Below, piece after piece: positions 13,516 through 20,135 of a stretch of 34,752 bases of DNA; the stretch's first letter is position 1, and the number at the start of each line of letters is the position of its first letter. Below the pieces are notes generated by a model that saw only the letters and a list, made by a program, of their open reading frames with translations, had not been told where the DNA came from and ran no database searches. The position numbers and the translations under genes are program-made. The stretch lies in the IMG/VR virus record IMGVR_UViG_3300018428_000086, positions 1 through 34,752 of that record; one strand, given 5' to 3'. This DNA comes from a virus.

Positions 13516-13565
13516 CCCACAGGATGTAGTAGTTGGTCTCACAGGATGGCACAATTCATAGTCGG
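13516..13565. promoter_or_regulatory. degenerate dyad elements between the divergent early promoters
   Basis: CCCACAGGATGTAGTAGT (13516-13533) and GGCACAATTCATAGTCGG (13548-13565) keep the CAC...GTnn ends and a 32-bp step but match the consensus poorly. AT-rich TATATTATATAATATA follows at 13568-13583. The placement between two early promoters supports them more than the sequence does. Confidence 0.35.
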
Positions 13566-13595
13566 CATTATATTATATAATATACCACGGCCAGG

Positions 13596-13623
13596 TTGAC
13601 CGTAGTAGGATCCATGTTATTAT
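13596..13623 (+). promoter_or_regulatory. rightward sigma70-like early promoter
   Basis: TTGACC, 16-base spacer, TATTAT, with extended -10 TG and ATCCATGT. It mirrors the leftward promoter 120 bp away and drives the plus-strand early operon to 14927. Confidence 0.87.
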
Positions 13624-13628
13624 GAGTT

Positions 13629-13736
13629 ATGGATACAAGGTTGCAGATTCTTAAGACTACTTATAAAAGCCACATTCGTGGTCAGTACGAGGCGTCTGCG
13701 GTATCCTACAATAATAAAGGAGTTGAAAATGTATAA
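13629..13736 (+). CDS. possible leaderless 35-residue leader protein
   Basis: An ATG five bases after the -10 opens a 35-codon frame (MDTRLQILKTTYKSHIRGQY, then EASAVSYNNKG). It overlaps the next gene start by eight bases and contains that gene's ribosome-binding site. If translated it would be leaderless and coupled to the next gene. No similarity recognised; it may be untranslated leader. Confidence 0.35.
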   Translation: MDTRLQILKTTYKSHIRGQYEASAVSYNNKGVENV

Positions 13737-14016
13737 AGAGAGAGCAAGAAAAAGAGATGTGAATCCTTTCGCAATAAAGAAAGGCTTTTATATTACTGAA
13801 CTGAACATGGGTTATCTTCCAGGTGATGGATACGAACTTATATCTACTTCAGAAATCGCAGGACCTTTCAAGACTTTGGATAGAGCGAGAACGGTATTCA
13901 AAGAAATTATTTGTGGAGATGAGAACAGGAACCATTGGGACTTTGGAATCTGTGGTCCAGAACATAGACCAAACGGATATCCAACTCCATGGTACGGATT
14001 TAGGGAGGCAATATGA
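13729..14016 (+). CDS. hypothetical protein, 95 residues
   Basis: The ATG at 13729 follows AAAGGAGTTGAAA, the same leader as the minus-strand early genes. The product begins MYKERARKRDVNPFAIKKGF and has a FKTLDRARTVFKEI helix; the end is aromatic and Pro-rich. Not recognised. First well-supported gene of the rightward early operon. Confidence 0.75.
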   Translation: MYKERARKRDVNPFAIKKGFYITELNMGYLPGDGYELISTSEIAGPFKTLDRARTVFKEIICGDENRNHWDFGICGPEHRPNGYPTPWYGFREAI

Positions 14017-14234
14017 GATCAGAACATGATGAAATCAAACAGATATTAGAATTCCACAACATCACAGACGTGGACCAGATCGCATATGGTGATGAGTGCT
14101 ATGATGACCTATATGACTACTACGCCAACTCAGGCGAGATGCCATACGGTGTGATGAAGGCCAGAACGGGTATGCCGGATGAGTGGATAATTGAGAGAAT
14201 ATTAGAACTAGGTGTAATCGAGGAGATGGCATAA
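14013..14234 (+). CDS. acidic hypothetical protein, 73 residues
   Basis: ATGA overlap with the upstream gene. Acidic, Tyr-rich centre (YGDECYDDLYDYYANSGEMP) between two helices. Not recognised. Confidence 0.72.
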   Translation: MRSEHDEIKQILEFHNITDVDQIAYGDECYDDLYDYYANSGEMPYGVMKARTGMPDEWIIERILELGVIEEMA

Positions 14235-14491
14235 TGATGGGAGGACTAAAAACAAAATCAATTGAAGACATCTTCGAGGAGATGACTGAGACTTATATCA
14301 AGGGTGACTACCTGGAGGGCATGACACAATGGGGAGATGACGCCCTGATGTCACCTAAAACATTTGGCAAGAGATTCCACGATGTGTGCCTTGGATACGG
14401 GTACAGGGAGGCCGAGATCATACCAGCCAAGGAAGAGATCGAAGACTGGTGCCGTGAGCACCTATTACATTTGGAGAGTAAGTTCAGATGA
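14234..14491 (+). CDS. hypothetical protein, 85 residues
   Basis: Starts at a TAATGATG junction. Mostly helical, with SIEDIFEEMTETYIKGDYLE and a Cys-containing C-terminus (DWCREHLLHLESKFR). Not recognised. Confidence 0.72.
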   Translation: MMGGLKTKSIEDIFEEMTETYIKGDYLEGMTQWGDDALMSPKTFGKRFHDVCLGYGYREAEIIPAKEEIEDWCREHLLHLESKFR

Positions 14492-14700
14492 TATTAGAAA
14501 CTATATTTGGAATATTTCTTACAGTGGCAGGTGGTGGAGACCAGACAAGTCCAGATCCTGCTTCAGTGATCTACAAGGGCATCATTACCGCTGGCAAGAT
14601 AGAGCAGAAGACAAAAAACGAGGAGTGGGGACCTTCTTTCTATGAGGAGATTCACACATTAACAAAAGATTCAATCTACAAATTGGGAGGACTGAAATGA
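14488..14700 (+). CDS. hypothetical protein, 70 residues, hydrophobic start
   Basis: ATGA overlap. The first 15 residues are hydrophobic (ILETIFGIFLTVAGGG) and could be a membrane anchor or uncleaved signal. The remainder is polar. Function unknown. Confidence 0.7.
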   Translation: MILETIFGIFLTVAGGGDQTSPDPASVIYKGIITAGKIEQKTKNEEWGPSFYEEIHTLTKDSIYKLGGLK

Positions 14701-14927
14701 CAGAAACTCATAAACATCATTTCCAGGTTGCCGACATAGGTGACTGGGATCTAGACATGGACAGGAGCATCGTACCCAGCATCCATTCTAGCCTCAAGGC
14801 ATCGGGCATAACGGCAGTGGTGGACCAGGACGAGATGAACTCCGCTGGCTTCACGGTATGGACATATAGTCCGAGAGACGTGGTAGCCAAGGCCTTGGAG
14901 GATGATGGCATCAAACTAGACGACTAA
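14697..14927 (+). CDS. hypothetical protein, 76 residues
   Basis: Last gene of the rightward early operon, ATGA overlap with its predecessor. Contains WTYSPRDVVAKALEDDGIKL near the end; acidic overall. Not recognised. The stop lies 20 bases from the stop of the convergent gene at 14948 and no clear terminator is visible between them. Confidence 0.7.
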   Translation: MTETHKHHFQVADIGDWDLDMDRSIVPSIHSSLKASGITAVVDQDEMNSAGFTVWTYSPRDVVAKALEDDGIKLDD

Positions 14928-14947
14928 CCAAAATTTCCAAACTGTTC

Positions 14948-15454
14948 TTATTTCGGACGGACTATTTTTGATTTCACAGGAGCCTTGCCTTTCAACTTGC
15001 CCTTGAAACTTGGTCCTTTTTGGCTGGTTCTCTTGATCTGAGCACCCTTCAACCTCAACGAACCCGCACCTGATCTCTTGGTCTGGGCCAGTTTCTTGCC
15101 TGCTATCGCGGCCTTCTGTTTTCTTTTCCTTTTGATCTTACTACCCTTGACCGGATCCAATTTCTGGAAACAGGTGCTGGGTTTGGCTACGATACGACCT
15201 TTCCTAGGTCCGGAACTACATCTGAACCCTTTCTGAGGAGCACCGCCCTTCTTTCGTCTGAAGATTTGGCTGACGCCTTCCGCAATGGCGGAATGGTCTG
15301 GGTGTGATTCAATTTCACCATTCACCATTTCTGGCACGATATTTTGTGATACTATATCTTGTGTCTGGCCTCCTTTGATGGCACTAGATGTTGTGCCACA
15401 AGATGTAGTGTCTTTAGATTCTTTTGGTGCTATTACCAATTCTGCTATCTTCAT
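14948..15454 (-). CDS. highly basic phage protein, 168 residues
   Basis: A late gene with AATAAATA five bases before the ATG. The first 60 residues are low-complexity Thr/Ser/Ile-rich and are encoded by four copies of the dyad element. A short conserved-looking core follows, GFRCSSGPRKGRIVAKPSTC near residues 76-95, then a Lys/Arg-rich tail of about 70 residues. From memory the core resembles a family in marine T4-like phages of unknown function. The composition suggests DNA binding, for example in packaged-DNA condensation; this is inference. Confidence 0.75.
   Translation of the reverse strand: MKIAELVIAPKESKDTTSCGTTSSAIKGGQTQDIVSQNIVPEMVNGEIESHPDHSAIAEGVSQIFRRKKGGAPQKGFRCSSGPRKGRIVAKPSTCFQKLDPVKGSKIKRKRKQKAAIAGKKLAQTKRSGAGSLRLKGAQIKRTSQKGPSFKGKLKGKAPVKSKIVRPK
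15333..15412. repeat. four-copy cluster of the dyad-symmetric element
   Basis: GGCACGATATTTTGTGAT (15333), GATACTATATCTTGTGTC (15348), GGCACTAGATGTTGTGCC (15380) and GCCACAAGATGTAGTGTC (15395). Starts are 15, 32 and 15 bp apart. The third copy is nearly a perfect palindrome. The 17-base string CACAACATCTAGTGCCA recurs here and at 11023. The cluster lies inside the 5' part of a coding region. Confidence 0.7.
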
Positions 15455-15459
15455 ACTGA

Positions 15460-15467
15460 TATTTATT
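15460..15467 (-). promoter_or_regulatory. T4-type late promoter
   Basis: AATAAATA on the minus strand, then five bases (TCAGT) and the ATG at 15454. Confidence 0.75.
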
Positions 15468-15469
15468 GT

Positions 15470-15516
15470 ACCTTACACCTTACAACTAACCTTACAGCAA
15501 CTGATGTTAAACCTTA
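15470..15516. repeat. ACCTTA iterations in a divergent intergenic region
   Basis: ACCTTA occurs at 15470, 15477, 15489 and 15511. The region lies between two divergent late genes and next to the dyad cluster. It could be iteron-like or chance. Confidence 0.35.
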
Positions 15517-15596
15517 TACGCCTACACTTAAGACCTAAACGCACTACAGATCGCCTGCGTTGTCTTGCACTAGATCAACTCGACCCCAATAGATGT

Positions 15597-15604
15597 GTTA
15601 AATA
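15597..15604 (+). promoter_or_regulatory. T4-type late promoter
   Basis: GTTAAATA, eight bases before the ATG at 15613, leaving a leader of about three bases. Confidence 0.65.
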
Positions 15605-15612
15605 CAAGCACA

Positions 15613-15849
15613 ATGAGGATCTACGAAATTTACAACACAGACGAAAACATAGGACCTGCACCAAAGGGCGTGTGTTCCAAGCCCATGTCCAGCCTGCCCG
15701 CATCATGGGTCAGCAGTTGCAAGTCACAGGGCAAAATGAAACGCACCGGCAACCGCAAAGAGAAGGTGGGCGGCAAGACCATGAAGGTGTCGGGAAAACG
15801 TATCAAGGGCAAGAAGTACGGCGGACCTCTTCCAGACTACTCAAAATAA
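15613..15849 (+). CDS. small basic phage protein, 78 residues
   Basis: The start at 15613 (MRIYEIYNTDENIGPAPKG) is chosen because a late promoter lies just ahead; an ATG 18 bases upstream would fall inside the promoter. Two Cys (VCSKP and SSCKS) sit in the first half, and the second half is a Lys/Gly-rich tail (GGKTMKVSGKRIKGKKYGG). It resembles the basic protein encoded divergently at 14948-15454 in having a Cys core plus a basic tail. Function unknown. Confidence 0.68.
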   Translation: MRIYEIYNTDENIGPAPKGVCSKPMSSLPASWVSSCKSQGKMKRTGNRKEKVGGKTMKVSGKRIKGKKYGGPLPDYSK

Positions 15850-15869
15850 TCTAAAAAAATCAAAGGCCT

Positions 15870-15901
15870 AATAGCGAGCCAATAGCGAGCCATTAGCGAA
15901 T
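15870..15901. repeat. short tandem repeat between convergent genes
   Basis: AATAGCGAGCC occurs twice in a row, followed by a partial third copy ATTAGCGAAT that runs into the stop of the minus-strand gene. The last copy encodes part of that gene's end. Confidence 0.6.
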
Positions 15902-16492
15902 CTGTAAATAAACTTTGTCGGCCCACTGTTGATTCTGTTCTGCGGTCATGTGATTTATCGTGCCACGGCCCCAACTGTCTTTACCACCACTGAATGCAAA
16001 AATGCTCTCGTCTATGAACGTGCCAGTGGTTAGTTTGATTCCTGCGTCCTTGCCCGCTGTCTCGAATGGCCTGAAACTCCACATCTGTATAACCTCGCCC
16101 CGGACCTTGGATAGAACATGCTCGTCATAATGCCGTATTGAGTACTCGTAACTCATCTCATCCTTGTCATAACTGTGTAGGTACTTCCAGTAGTCGTCCA
16201 GTGCCTCGTACACCTTTGGGTCCACACCCTCCATGGGTTGGGTGTTGGCGCTCAGTATCAAACTGGGATGGTAAAGCCTGTAGGGTTCGGTCCAACAGAA
16301 CACGCTGACGTCCGGCACGCGATCCATCTTGATGAGATGATTGAAGTGCATGAAGGTGGACCATATGCTACGACCCGGTTGACCAAACCAGCGTGGCCTC
16401 GCACAACCCAACTTCTCCTGCAGGATGTTGCACCAGCTCTCGGGCTGGTTCCTGGCGCAGAAACTGTCTCCAAAGAATCCTATGGTCTTCAT
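15893..16492 (-). CDS. SGNH-hydrolase-like protein
   Basis: 199 residues from the ATG at 16492 (MKTIGFFGDSFCARNQPESW). GFFGDSFC is the block I Ser motif (GDS) of SGNH/GDSL esterases. A GQPGRSIW stretch follows near residue 40, and INHMTAEQNQQWADKVY near the end supplies a conserved His in the block V position. Such enzymes deacetylate or de-esterify carbohydrates or lipids. It might modify host surface polysaccharide or a virion glycan. The frame is open further upstream but with no initiation signal. A TAATTA element seven bases ahead of the ATG may be its late promoter. It is divergent from the amidinotransferase gene. Confidence 0.72.
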   Translation of the reverse strand: MKTIGFFGDSFCARNQPESWCNILQEKLGCARPRWFGQPGRSIWSTFMHFNHLIKMDRVPDVSVFCWTEPYRLYHPSLILSANTQPMEGVDPKVYEALDDYWKYLHSYDKDEMSYEYSIRHYDEHVLSKVRGEVIQMWSFRPFETAGKDAGIKLTTGTFIDESIFAFSGGKDSWGRGTINHMTAEQNQQWADKVYLQIR

Positions 16493-16561
16493 ACACTGGT
16501 AATTACCTGTGGTTGTCTTAGGTGGCAATAAAATCTTGCTTGTAGCACCAACTTGTGTTAT

Positions 16562-16569
16562 ATTAAATA
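16562..16569 (+). promoter_or_regulatory. T4-type late promoter
   Basis: ATTAAATA, five bases (CCAGC), ATG at 16575. Predicted +1 is the A of the start codon. Confidence 0.75.
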
Positions 16570-16574
16570 CCAGC

Positions 16575-17585
16575 ATGAAAATTTCCACACGCAACGAATA
16601 CGACAGATTGAAGTCTGTGATACTGGGCAGGCCACATGGAGCCAACTGGCCCACAGGAGACATCTTCTTTGACCGCCTGGCAGACTTGAACACGCACCCA
16701 GGCAAAATTTCCAAGGGACCGATATCGGGATCGGTCATTAAGGAGGCCAACGACGACCTACTGCGAATGAAGGATCTCCTGGAAGACAATGACGTAAAAG
16801 TTTTCCGTCCAGAAATCCTCGACTACAAAAGGACAGTGACTCACTACGAACATATGACCTCAGGTATGCACTCCTACTCTCCGAGGGATCTCATACTCAC
16901 TGTGGGCAACATGGCCATTGAATGTCCAACACCTTTCGTGAGTAGGTATAGGGAGTTTGATGCCTATGATGTGATAAAGCAGGAGGCCATGCGGGACGGA
17001 TGCAGATGGATCGCGGCACCACGAGCAAGGATGGAACCGGCGGAGTGCGTGATGGGCCTGAACAAGATAAAACTAACAGAGAGATATCCTATCTTTGACG
17101 CCGCCAATGTTTTGAAATTCAATGACAAACTGCTGTACATGAAGACCAGCACGTCAAATTACATAGGAGCCAAGTGGTTACAAAAAGTAGTTGGCAACGA
17201 GTTCGAAGTAATAGTGTGGGACAAGGTTTACACACATTCACACATCGATTCAACGCTGACGTCACTGAAAAAAGATTTAGTAATGATAAATGCAAGTAGG
17301 GTACAAAACACAAACCAACTGCCAGACTTCCTTAAATCATACAGGAAGATATGGTTGCATGACATGGCCGACGGTTCATTTTCACAATTTCCTTACGCAT
17401 CAAAATGGATCGGCATGAACATACTCAGCATAGACGAGGAGACCGTGATGATAGATCCCGTGCAGAAAGATTTGGTCAAACAACTGAGGGCGGAGGGATT
17501 CAACTGTATAGAAGTTCCGCTCACACAATCAAGGACACTGGGCGGTGGACCCCACTGCGTGACCTGTGACCTAGAAAGGGCATAA
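16575..17585 (+). CDS. glycine/inosamine amidinotransferase family protein
   Basis: 336 residues, pentein (guanidino-group-modifying) fold. The catalytic set is visible: Asp in YPIFDAANVLKF (D175), His in HSHIDSTLTS (H223) and Cys in LGGGPHCVTCDL (C328). The Cys attacks the arginine guanidino carbon and the amidino group is passed to an amine acceptor such as glycine or an aminosugar/aminocyclitol. Length is close to bacterial members. The start at 16575 is set by the late promoter; the frame is open 66 bases upstream. The stop overlaps the next gene (TAATG), tying it to a nucleotide-sugar dehydrogenase and suggesting that the acceptor may be a sugar. The acceptor cannot be read from sequence. 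Confidence 0.88.
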   Translation: MKISTRNEYDRLKSVILGRPHGANWPTGDIFFDRLADLNTHPGKISKGPISGSVIKEANDDLLRMKDLLEDNDVKVFRPEILDYKRTVTHYEHMTSGMHSYSPRDLILTVGNMAIECPTPFVSRYREFDAYDVIKQEAMRDGCRWIAAPRARMEPAECVMGLNKIKLTERYPIFDAANVLKFNDKLLYMKTSTSNYIGAKWLQKVVGNEFEVIVWDKVYTHSHIDSTLTSLKKDLVMINASRVQNTNQLPDFLKSYRKIWLHDMADGSFSQFPYASKWIGMNILSIDEETVMIDPVQKDLVKQLRAEGFNCIEVPLTQSRTLGGGPHCVTCDLERA

Positions 17586-18781
17586 TGGGAATACTGGACG
17601 ACTTCTTTGGACACAAAGTAATTTATGGCACAAAGATAGCCTTTGTTGGTTTAGGCAAGTTAGGCATGCCGTGTGCAGAAGCAATAGCACAAAAAGGATT
17701 TGATGTGACCGGCTATGACACCGAACCCAAGTCGGGCAAACTGATAAAGGTCAAGAATGACCTCAAGGAGGCTGTGCATGACAGAGACATCATTTTCATT
17801 GCGGTGCCAACTCCACACGAGGAAGGGTATGATGGCAGAGAACCGACCAGCCATAAAGAAGTAAAGGACTTCAATTATGATGCCGTCAAGAAAACTCTCG
17901 GCAGGATCAATGACGTCTGCCACAAAGATCAAATAGTCGTGTTGGTATCCACGGTGTTGCCTGGCACAATCCGTAGCCAGTTGTCACCACTGTGCAAAAA
18001 CGTGGGTTTGGTTTACAACCCTTACCTTATAGCGATGGGCACTGTTGCGAGTGATATGGTCAATCCAGAAATGATAATGATAGGCACAGAGATGGGAGAT
18101 AAAGGTCCCTTGTGCAGATACAGGACAGAAATACTGAAAAACTTCTACAACATGGTCTGTGAAAACTATCCTAGGATAGAGACAGGCACCTGGGAAGAAG
18201 TTGAAAGTATGAAAATATTCTACAACACTTTCATCAGCAACAAACTTGCTTTGGTCAACATGATACAGGACGTGGCAGAAAAACTAGGCAATGTGAATGT
18301 TGACGTGGTGACAGATGCACTTTCTAAAAGTTCTAAACGTATAACCAGTGATGCGTACATGAAACCAGGGATGGGTGACGGTGGCTCCTGCCATCCCAGG
18401 GATAACATTGCTCTAAGATGGCTGGCAAAGAAATTGGACCTCCAATATGATCTGTTTGGAAGCATAATGACAGCCAGAGAAAAGCAGGCCGAACACATGG
18501 CTCTGGCCATATTGAAACATGGAAAAAACATATGGTTCAGCTCAGATTCATACAAGCCGGACACGGACATGACCGATGGTTCGTATAGCCTGCTGGTGCA
18601 GTTTTACGTGCAAAAGCACGGTGGACAGATAGTAGAAGGATTTGACAACCCTGTGGAGGTGATTGTAAGGGTGCATGAAAGTGATAATTTCACCTGTGAC
18701 GCAAAAACCATCGTGTTTGATCCATGGAGATCATATCCCAAAGCGGATAATGTGGTGTATTATGGTAAATACAGCAAGTAA
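17585..18781 (+). CDS. UDP-glucose/GDP-mannose dehydrogenase family protein
   Basis: 398 residues. N-terminal Rossmann domain with FVGLGKLGMPCAEAI (residues 20-34) and an acidic residue after the next strand (GYDTE). STVLPGT near 122-128 and the ESMKIFYNTFISNK helix (208-220) with active-site Lys and Asn follow. The catalytic loop is PGMGDGGSCHPRDN with Cys269 and Asp273. These enzymes oxidise the C6 alcohol of a nucleotide sugar to a carboxylate in two NAD-dependent steps. The C-terminal domain (about 310-398) matches the usual layout in outline but is short. Translation is coupled to the amidinotransferase. Confidence 0.9.
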   Translation: MGILDDFFGHKVIYGTKIAFVGLGKLGMPCAEAIAQKGFDVTGYDTEPKSGKLIKVKNDLKEAVHDRDIIFIAVPTPHEEGYDGREPTSHKEVKDFNYDAVKKTLGRINDVCHKDQIVVLVSTVLPGTIRSQLSPLCKNVGLVYNPYLIAMGTVASDMVNPEMIMIGTEMGDKGPLCRYRTEILKNFYNMVCENYPRIETGTWEEVESMKIFYNTFISNKLALVNMIQDVAEKLGNVNVDVVTDALSKSSKRITSDAYMKPGMGDGGSCHPRDNIALRWLAKKLDLQYDLFGSIMTAREKQAEHMALAILKHGKNIWFSSDSYKPDTDMTDGSYSLLVQFYVQKHGGQIVEGFDNPVEVIVRVHESDNFTCDAKTIVFDPWRSYPKADNVVYYGKYSK

Positions 18782-18798
18782 AACGGAGTTTTAAAAAT

Positions 18799-19176
18799 AT
18801 GCCAAATTCAGATAACCTATTCGGTACATATAACAAAAATACCAAAATAATCAGTCAACCTAGTCATGATTGGGCGACAAAACAATCTTTCGCAGACACA
18901 GATGCGGCGAAGACATTCTTTTTTACAGACGAGGCATTGGCAGTGATAGACGAATGTTGCACTAATGTGCAATGGGCTCTGGTCGCTGACGACAACGGAG
19001 ACAACACTCAGTTGAAATATACCTTCGATTTTGGAACTAAAGGTGCTGGGACGGCTCCAGGCGATGATTGGGCCGAACAATACAACACCAGGAAAACTGC
19101 ATTGATTAATTCCAATGGTTGGATTAAGCCCGGTGTTGAAAGTATCTTCACAGACGATTCAAATCATCTGTTCTAA
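18799..19176 (+). CDS. hypothetical protein, 125 residues
   Basis: CGGAG lies ahead of the ATG. The product is acidic and Asn/Thr/Asp-rich, with QWALVADDNGDNTQLKYTFD in the centre, reading as a beta-rich virion-type protein. It follows the dehydrogenase gene by 17 bases and may share its late transcript. Not recognised. Confidence 0.65.
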   Translation: MPNSDNLFGTYNKNTKIISQPSHDWATKQSFADTDAAKTFFFTDEALAVIDECCTNVQWALVADDNGDNTQLKYTFDFGTKGAGTAPGDDWAEQYNTRKTALINSNGWIKPGVESIFTDDSNHLF

Positions 19177-19211
19177 TTTCTACTTTTTTTACCAAAGTAT
19201 TTAACGGCCAC

Positions 19212-19233
19212 AAAAAAAGGGCGATAGTCGCCT
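19212..19233 (-). terminator. intrinsic terminator after the cold-shock gene
   Basis: Minus strand: GGCGA-CTA-TCGCC stem, then C and seven T. A textbook intrinsic terminator placed 25 bases after the cold-shock stop. The hairpin may also slow plus-strand transcripts from 19176. Confidence 0.85.
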
Positions 19234-19256
19234 ACCACCCCTTTTATACTCTAAAT

Positions 19257-19457
19257 TTACGCTACTGATAGATTCACAGCACTAGGTCCTTTAGGACCAT
19301 CCTGTGTTTCAAACGTAATAGTGTCACCTTCATTCAACGAGTTCAGGCCTGAGGCCTCCACTGCTGAGATGTGTACGAAGACATCCTTGTCTTCGCAGGC
19401 GATGAATCCAAAACCCTTTGAGGCGTTGAACCATTTCACTGTTCCTTGATTGCTCAT
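19257..19457 (-). CDS. cold-shock protein (CspA family)
   Basis: 66 residues, the normal family length. Both RNA-binding motifs are intact: RNP1 KGFGFI (residues 14-19) and RNP2 VFVHI (26-30), in the [20 protein letters not shown] context. It is an OB-fold single-stranded RNA/DNA-binding protein acting as RNA chaperone. No clear ribosome-binding site precedes the ATG. The reading frame is open for 46 further codons upstream without a usual start codon. It is flanked by two terminators, so it is probably monocistronic. Confidence 0.95.
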   Translation of the reverse strand: MSNQGTVKWFNASKGFGFIACEDKDVFVHISAVEASGLNSLNEGDTITFETQDGPKGPSAVNLSVA

Positions 19458-19584
19458 GTTTGTTCTTTCGTTATTGTTAATTTTATGAGGTAGTCTGTAT
19501 CTAAAATAGGGCGGGAGGTTTGTTATGTCTTCTGCGTCTTGTCTTGTTACTCTTGTCTCATCTTTACTTATGTCTTTAAAGAGA

Positions 19585-19604
19585 GGGCGATATTGCTATC
19601 GCCC
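19585..19604 (-). terminator. hairpin terminator after the gene at 19630-20001
   Basis: Perfect 8-bp repeat GGGCGATA/TATCGCCC with a 4-base loop. Read leftward it is followed by TCTCTTT, a modest U-rich tail. It lies 25 bases after the stop at 19630. Confidence 0.7.
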
Positions 19605-19629
19605 ACTCCAACAACTTAACTATTGGGAA

Positions 19630-20001
19630 TTAAGCAGAGTAGTTGATTACTTTTCTGCCTGATTTCTTTAATAAAGAAATGATGTTTGACTTCATAGTCA
19701 ACGCAGAGTTCTTAGGTGCAACACCTAAAACTTCTACTGTAAAATCAATACCTTTAGATAACAACTTGTTAGTCGCTGTCTTTCTTGCAGTGTTTTTTAC
19801 TGCTAGGTTTTTGAACTTGATTTTACCACCGTGTACTTCACCATTCACTTTGTATGAAGAAGCCGGCTCGGCGAATACACCAATCTGCTTCGCTCTTGAT
19901 CTGAAGTTTCTTGTGTATACAACGTATTGAGTTGAGTTTGCCATGGTTTTATTTTCCTTCTTAGTAGTTGGAAAAAGTGTATTAAACATACCTTTTAGCA
20001 T
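19630..20001 (-). CDS. basic hypothetical protein, 123 residues
   Basis: The ATG at 20001 has AAGAGGAAC ahead of it. A second candidate ATG at 19944 (MANSTQYVVYTRNFRSRAKQ) also has AAGGAAAA and could be the true start, giving 104 residues. Rich in Lys, Asn and Ala; ends SLLKKSGRKVINYSA. Not recognised. A sigma70-like promoter lies at 20079-20107 and a terminator follows, so it is a single-gene early unit inside the late region. Confidence 0.72.
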   Translation of the reverse strand: MLKGMFNTLFPTTKKENKTMANSTQYVVYTRNFRSRAKQIGVFAEPASSYKVNGEVHGGKIKFKNLAVKNTARKTATNKLLSKGIDFTVEVLGVAPKNSALTMKSNIISLLKKSGRKVINYSA

Positions 20002-20078
20002 ATTGTTCCTCTTTCCTTGTTTGTTAATTTACGATGCGCCGGAGTTTCAATCTCTGTTATCCTACGAATCATGCTACA

Positions 20079-20107
20079 ATTATATACTAAGAAGTGTATA
20101 AAGTCAA
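20079..20107 (-). promoter_or_regulatory. sigma70-like promoter
   Basis: TTGACT, 17-base spacer, TATAAT on the minus strand, reading into the gene starting at 20001. It lacks the CCATG spacer block. Confidence 0.72.
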
Positions 20108-20135
20108 CCGGCTAGGAAAGCCAGTGTTCTTGCGA

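Noticed and set aside
8681-15412. CRISPR-like interpretation of the repeated CACAAGATATAGTG motif
   Set aside because: The units are only 18 bp, near-palindromic and imperfect, the spacing is 15 or 31 bp and there are no unique spacers or cas genes.
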